A stretch of 64,000 nt of DNA from Oceanospirillum sp047518265 (GTDB lineage: Bacteria; Pseudomonadota; Gammaproteobacteria; Pseudomonadales; Halomonadaceae), in NCBI GenBank assembly GCA_047518265.1, contig JAKZRG010000006.1:177848-241847 (forward strand). The letters run 5' to 3'. Made by a program: the position numbers and the translations under genes. Below, one piece after another: positions 60,475-64,000 of this stretch. Position 1 is the first letter of the stretch. Every line of letters begins with the position of its first letter. The notes under the pieces were generated by a model. It ran no database searches. It was not told where the DNA came from and worked only from the letters and a program-made list of their open reading frames with translations.

Positions 60475-63135
60475 ATGAATGATCTCGTGATGTTAAGGAA
60501 GCTTGCCGAACAACAACAATATAGCGAGCTAAAAGATTCTGCCGAAGCCGCTTGGACAAATAATCAAAACCCAGCAATCTTACCCCTATGGGCCATAGCT
60601 TGTGCTCAATGTGGTTTGCAGCAAAAAACAGAAACGTTATACAAAGAATCATTGAAATACAAAGCAAACTTTGACAATGATGCTCTTTGCGATTTAGCTG
60701 CTGTATTAATTATGATGCAACGGTTAGACGAAGCAAAAGAAATATTGACTGATATATTGGCAGATGACCCCGTACACTCCTTAACCTTGGCACGTTTGGG
60801 CTATTCTTGCTTACTCTCCGATGATGCAACTAATGCTCACATCTATTTCACACAATCTCTAGCTTTTACCCCAGAGCGCCTGCCAGTCCACCTTAGTTTG
60901 ATCACTCTTAATATTGCCCAGAATTTATACCCTAAAGCTCAGGTTCAACTTGAAAAGGCATTCTTAGTTCTGGAACAACAATATGAATATTTGAGCGAGC
61001 AACTCTATCAGCATTACTGGTTACAACTTAATACGACCCAGCTGCAACTTTGGGCAATATGCGCACAGTATGCCCCGGCTGAAGAATGGTTAAATACTTT
61101 GCACTTGCAGCAGCAAGCTGGAGAGTGCGAAGAAAACTTATTTATTCACTGCTTGAAGCATTACAGTCGCTCTCTGGCTGAGCTTGATCAACATCAACAG
61201 GCGATGGATATTCTGCGTGAATATATTAAGTACTACGAAACCAATAGCGCCCTTTTTCTGAGTTTGGCCGAACTGTCCCAAGTACAGGGACACTTTATGT
61301 CTGCGATCAATCTATTGCATAAAGCTTTAGCCCATGATGATGAAAATATAGATATATGGATTGAGCTATCTCATGCCTGCTTACATAGGCTCGATAAAAA
61401 AGCGCGCCATGCCGCAGAAAAGGCCACAGAGCTAAGTCTGCAATTAGAGAATGACGATGATGAGCAAACACAGCAATATATAGAAAGACAAAGAGCAAAG
61501 GCAAAACATGCCTTAGCACAAGTAGAAAGTCAGGAGCAAAATTTTACGATAGCTGAATCTATCTATAGAGAGTTATTGGCAGAAAACAATAGTTTTGTAC
61601 CTGCCCTTTTAGGGCTAGGCCAACAGCAAATGCAACAAGGCCATATTGATGAAGCCTTAGAGCTATTTGAACAGGTAAAAGCCCTTGATCCTCTGAAGGG
61701 GTACTCAGCGCTAATCAATGCTCGCCGCTTTCCTGACAAAATAGATATATTAAATAAACTGGAACAAGCGGCATTATCCCCAAGTATGGAAGGTACTCTG
61801 CGCTCAGGTATTCTGTTCCAGCTAGCTTCCGCTTGGCAACACCGTAAGGAATATAATAAAGCCTTTCATTGTGCCCAACTGGCCAACCAAGGCAGTAAAA
61901 AGTTTTTATCTTATGATGCTCAAAAACACCGTAACAAGTGTGCCCGTATAAGATTATGCTTTTCACAATCCTTGTACCAACATCGACCCAATTACGGTAT
62001 CGATTCGACATTGCCCATTTATGTACTCGGCATGCCTCGTTCAGGGACTACACTAGTTGAACAAATATTATCTGGGCACAGTGATATTTTTGGAGCAGGG
62101 GAACTTGACCTTATACCTCAAGTAGCTCAAGGGTTAAACCGTTGGGAACGTCATACAGGTTCAGGTCGAATATACCCCGATTGCATCGACGATTTAACCC
62201 CTTATGTTACTAAGGGTTTTGCTAATAAAATCTTGAAGGAATTACAAGAATACGCACCAAATGCAAAGCATGTAGTCGATAAACTGCCTCATAATTTTGA
62301 AAATATTGGCCTGATTAAGTTTTTATTTCCCAATGCTAAGATTATCTCGGTACGCCGTGATCCCCGAGATATCGCCATGTCCAACTACTTTACAGATTAT
62401 CAAGCCAAACATGGGGGAATGGGCTTTGCCTATGATCTTGAAACGATAGGGGAACAATTAGCCGATCATAATCTGCTGATGGATCATTGGCATAAAACCT
62501 TTCCAGGAGAGATACTGGAACTCAATTATGAAGACGTAGTAGATGATCTAGAAGGCAGTGCTAAAAAAATGCTCCATTATATTGGAGTGGAATGGCAGAA
62601 AGATGTCCTGAAATTTAATGAATTGGATCGTACAGTTAAAACCGCCAGTGTTTGGCAGGTACGCCAGCCAATCTATAAAACATCCAAAGCAAAATGGAAG
62701 CGCTATGAAAAGCACTTAAGTCCTCTAATAAAAGGGACTAATGCCTCCATTAGGCCAGATCCTATAGACAACATAATCACCCTGCCTGTACCCGGTTTTT
62801 TAACAGATGGCGTTGCACTCTATAAAGAAGGCAAGCTTGATGAAGCTGAAACCTGTTTCAAAAAAATGTTGCACCATAATCCAGACCACGCTGCCTGTAA
62901 CTATATGGTGGGGCTGGTGTATTTAAGTAAGAATTATCTACAGGATGGAATAGCCTTTATTGAAAAGGCCTTAGAAATATCTCCATGGCACAAAGAGTGG
63001 AAGGATAACTTGATCAAAGCCTATAGGTTATCTGGAGACATGGAAAAAATAGATGGTCTGGAAAGTAAACTACGCGACTCTTCTTCAGTAAAGCAAAATT
63101 ACGATATGAATGATGAAGAGTATTCTGGGCACTAG
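60475..63135 (+). CDS. TPR-containing sulfotransferase
   Basis: An 886-residue cytoplasmic protein. Residues about 1-490 are tetratricopeptide-like helical repeats (for example ALLGLGQQQMQQGHIDEALE near 380). Residues about 510-740 are a sulfotransferase domain: the PAPS 5'-phosphosulfate loop GMPRSGTTLVEQIL near 520, and the 3'-phosphate site KIISVRRDPRDIAMSNYFTD. A further TPR pair (about 765-860) closes it. The family transfers sulfate (or phospho-groups in relatives) to proteins or sugars. The next gene starts a Bap-like adhesin, a possible target. AT content is higher than in the metabolic genes. Confidence 0.88.
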   Translation: MNDLVMLRKLAEQQQYSELKDSAEAAWTNNQNPAILPLWAIACAQCGLQQKTETLYKESLKYKANFDNDALCDLAAVLIMMQRLDEAKEILTDILADDPVHSLTLARLGYSCLLSDDATNAHIYFTQSLAFTPERLPVHLSLITLNIAQNLYPKAQVQLEKAFLVLEQQYEYLSEQLYQHYWLQLNTTQLQLWAICAQYAPAEEWLNTLHLQQQAGECEENLFIHCLKHYSRSLAELDQHQQAMDILREYIKYYETNSALFLSLAELSQVQGHFMSAINLLHKALAHDDENIDIWIELSHACLHRLDKKARHAAEKATELSLQLENDDDEQTQQYIERQRAKAKHALAQVESQEQNFTIAESIYRELLAENNSFVPALLGLGQQQMQQGHIDEALELFEQVKALDPLKGYSALINARRFPDKIDILNKLEQAALSPSMEGTLRSGILFQLASAWQHRKEYNKAFHCAQLANQGSKKFLSYDAQKHRNKCARIRLCFSQSLYQHRPNYGIDSTLPIYVLGMPRSGTTLVEQILSGHSDIFGAGELDLIPQVAQGLNRWERHTGSGRIYPDCIDDLTPYVTKGFANKILKELQEYAPNAKHVVDKLPHNFENIGLIKFLFPNAKIISVRRDPRDIAMSNYFTDYQAKHGGMGFAYDLETIGEQLADHNLLMDHWHKTFPGEILELNYEDVVDDLEGSAKKMLHYIGVEWQKDVLKFNELDRTVKTASVWQVRQPIYKTSKAKWKRYEKHLSPLIKGTNASIRPDPIDNIITLPVPGFLTDGVALYKEGKLDEAETCFKKMLHHNPDHAACNYMVGLVYLSKNYLQDGIAFIEKALEISPWHKEWKDNLIKAYRLSGDMEKIDGLESKLRDSSSVKQNYDMNDEEYSGH

Positions 63136-63598
63136 AATGAATCCCCCTAGGCTGCGGTATAGGGGATATATCCAAATAATATTTTACAAAACATGGAATA
63201 TCTATACATTATTACACTAGATATTGTTGCAGTTCTTTGGCGAACACCAAACTATTCGATCGATAAATTAATTATTTTAATAAAATAAACTCAATAACTT
63301 AGTTTGTAGTAAATGATTATCGTCAATACCAGCATCGAAATATCTTATTTTGCTGATTAATATCATCAAATAGGAACGATAACAGGAAAATAAAACAAAT
63401 CTAATTTAATATATGCTAAAAAAGACATTATTGAAACACAACCATCCCGTTTATTAGAACCTATTAAAATAGCAATATCGAAAAGCTATCATATAAGGAA
63501 AATGAGGATATTAATCAAACAAATATAATTACTGAGGCTTCATCGTATAGTTATGCTTTTTTAATTCTAGTCACGATATTACTTATGGAAATCATCCA
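63136..63598. other. AT-rich intergenic stretch, 463 bp
   Basis: Very AT-rich. A hairpin ATCCCC / GGGGAT (63141-63167) may end the sulfotransferase transcript. No gene is seen. The AT-richness upstream of a large adhesin gene fits silencing by H-NS-like proteins (inference). Confidence 0.45.
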
Positions 63599-64000
63599 AT
63601 GACTCAATTGTCCTTAATCGCCGCAACACAAGGCAGTAAATCTGAGACCATCACGCTAGCAGGATTGCAGATCTTGGTCGCTCAAAACGGTGGGATTTAC
63701 ACGCTGGTCGATCAACAGACACAACAAGCGCCTAAAGGCCTAGTGTTGAAACGCAACGGCGATGATTTAGATATTGAAGTAGACGGTGATATCGTTGCTC
63801 AAATTACAGGATTTTACAGCGATGACGTCAGCGCTGCATTCAGTGTTGACGGTACGTTAACCCCTGCGGAAGGTATGTCCATTACCAGTGCTGACAACAG
63901 CGCTGCCGGTGCAGAATCCGCTATCGTTTGGCAGGTCAGTACTGAAGCGGGAGCGACCGATGATGCGGGTATCGGTTTAAGTACTGCTTTATGGGGCGGT
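63599..64000 (+). CDS. Bap-like giant adhesin, N-terminal part only
   Basis: An open frame from the ATG at 63599 runs off the right edge (134 codons visible, my own translation). It begins MTQLSLIAATQGSKSETITL and continues ILVAQNGGIYTLVDQQTQQA with PKGLVLKRNGDDLDIEVDGD. This resembles the N-terminal prefix domain of BapA-type, type-I-secreted biofilm adhesins. Such proteins usually run to thousands of residues with repeat domains and an RTX-type secretion signal, none of which is visible here. Confidence 0.7.
   Translation, partial: MTQLSLIAATQGSKSETITLAGLQILVAQNGGIYTLVDQQTQQAPKGLVLKRNGDDLDIEVDGDIVAQITGFYSDDVSAAFSVDGTLTPAEGMSITSADNSAAGAESAIVWQVSTEAGATDDAGIGLSTALWGG

Overview
The window looks like chromosomal DNA of a marine heterotrophic gammaproteobacterium, probably of the Oceanospirillales type. 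This is an inference from moderate GC, compact operons, many LysR regulators, chemoreceptors, and enzymes for osmolytes (DMSP and betaines); no rRNA, tRNA or species marker is present. Nearly every gene belongs to a known family, and the interest lies in how the genes are combined.

Layout. 1-7650: acyl-CoA and PHB metabolism (acyl-CoA ligase, isochorismatase-like hydrolase, MaoC hydratase, malonyl-CoA decarboxylase, PhaB, a DmdC-type acyl-CoA dehydrogenase, aldehyde dehydrogenase). 7850-10850: a zinc-ribbon protein, a chemoreceptor without a sensor domain, and a NIT-like membrane protein. 10900-14300: an accessory island with a Phd/ParE toxin-antitoxin pair, an HNH nuclease fused to an unrecognised C-terminal domain and lying between two related palindromic elements, and a Fic protein with its own operator array. 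14600-20220: a DMSP block (LysR, BCCT transporter, DMT transporter, DddP lyase with its known active-site residues). 20650-27090: a Rieske oxygenase, aldehyde dehydrogenase, rubredoxin-reductase fusion, amine oxidase and cupin. 27300-31100: two chemoreceptors (PAS and dCache).

32290-42480 is a minus-strand gene train: ProVWX betaine importer, MmgE/PrpD, glutathione-independent formaldehyde dehydrogenase, MDR dehydrogenase, enolase-superfamily epimerase/dehydratase and two SDRs. 42960-50250 holds a gamma-butyrobetaine-type dioxygenase, LysR regulators, a YeiH-type exporter, a DMT transporter and a GbcA-type Rieske demethylase. 50490-50990 is a second toxin-antitoxin pair. 51290-57740 is an operon with a DapA-family aldolase/deaminase, PuuC- and PuuB-like enzymes, a GbcB-like reductase and AzlCD. 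57980-60160 is an MDR paralogue with a divergent LysR. The window ends with a TPR-sulfotransferase and the start of a Bap-like giant adhesin.

Working model: ProVWX and BCCT carriers import methylated osmolytes; Rieske and 2OG oxygenases hydroxylate or N-demethylate them; FdhA removes the formaldehyde released; flavin oxidases, the epimerase, the DapA-family enzyme and aldehyde dehydrogenases feed the skeleton to central metabolism; DddP cleaves DMSP. A LysR-type box (TAAC-N5-GTTA) before both proV and the dapA-like gene suggests the two arms share a regulator. The exact substrate cannot be read from the sequence; a proline- or hydroxyproline-betaine is one candidate.
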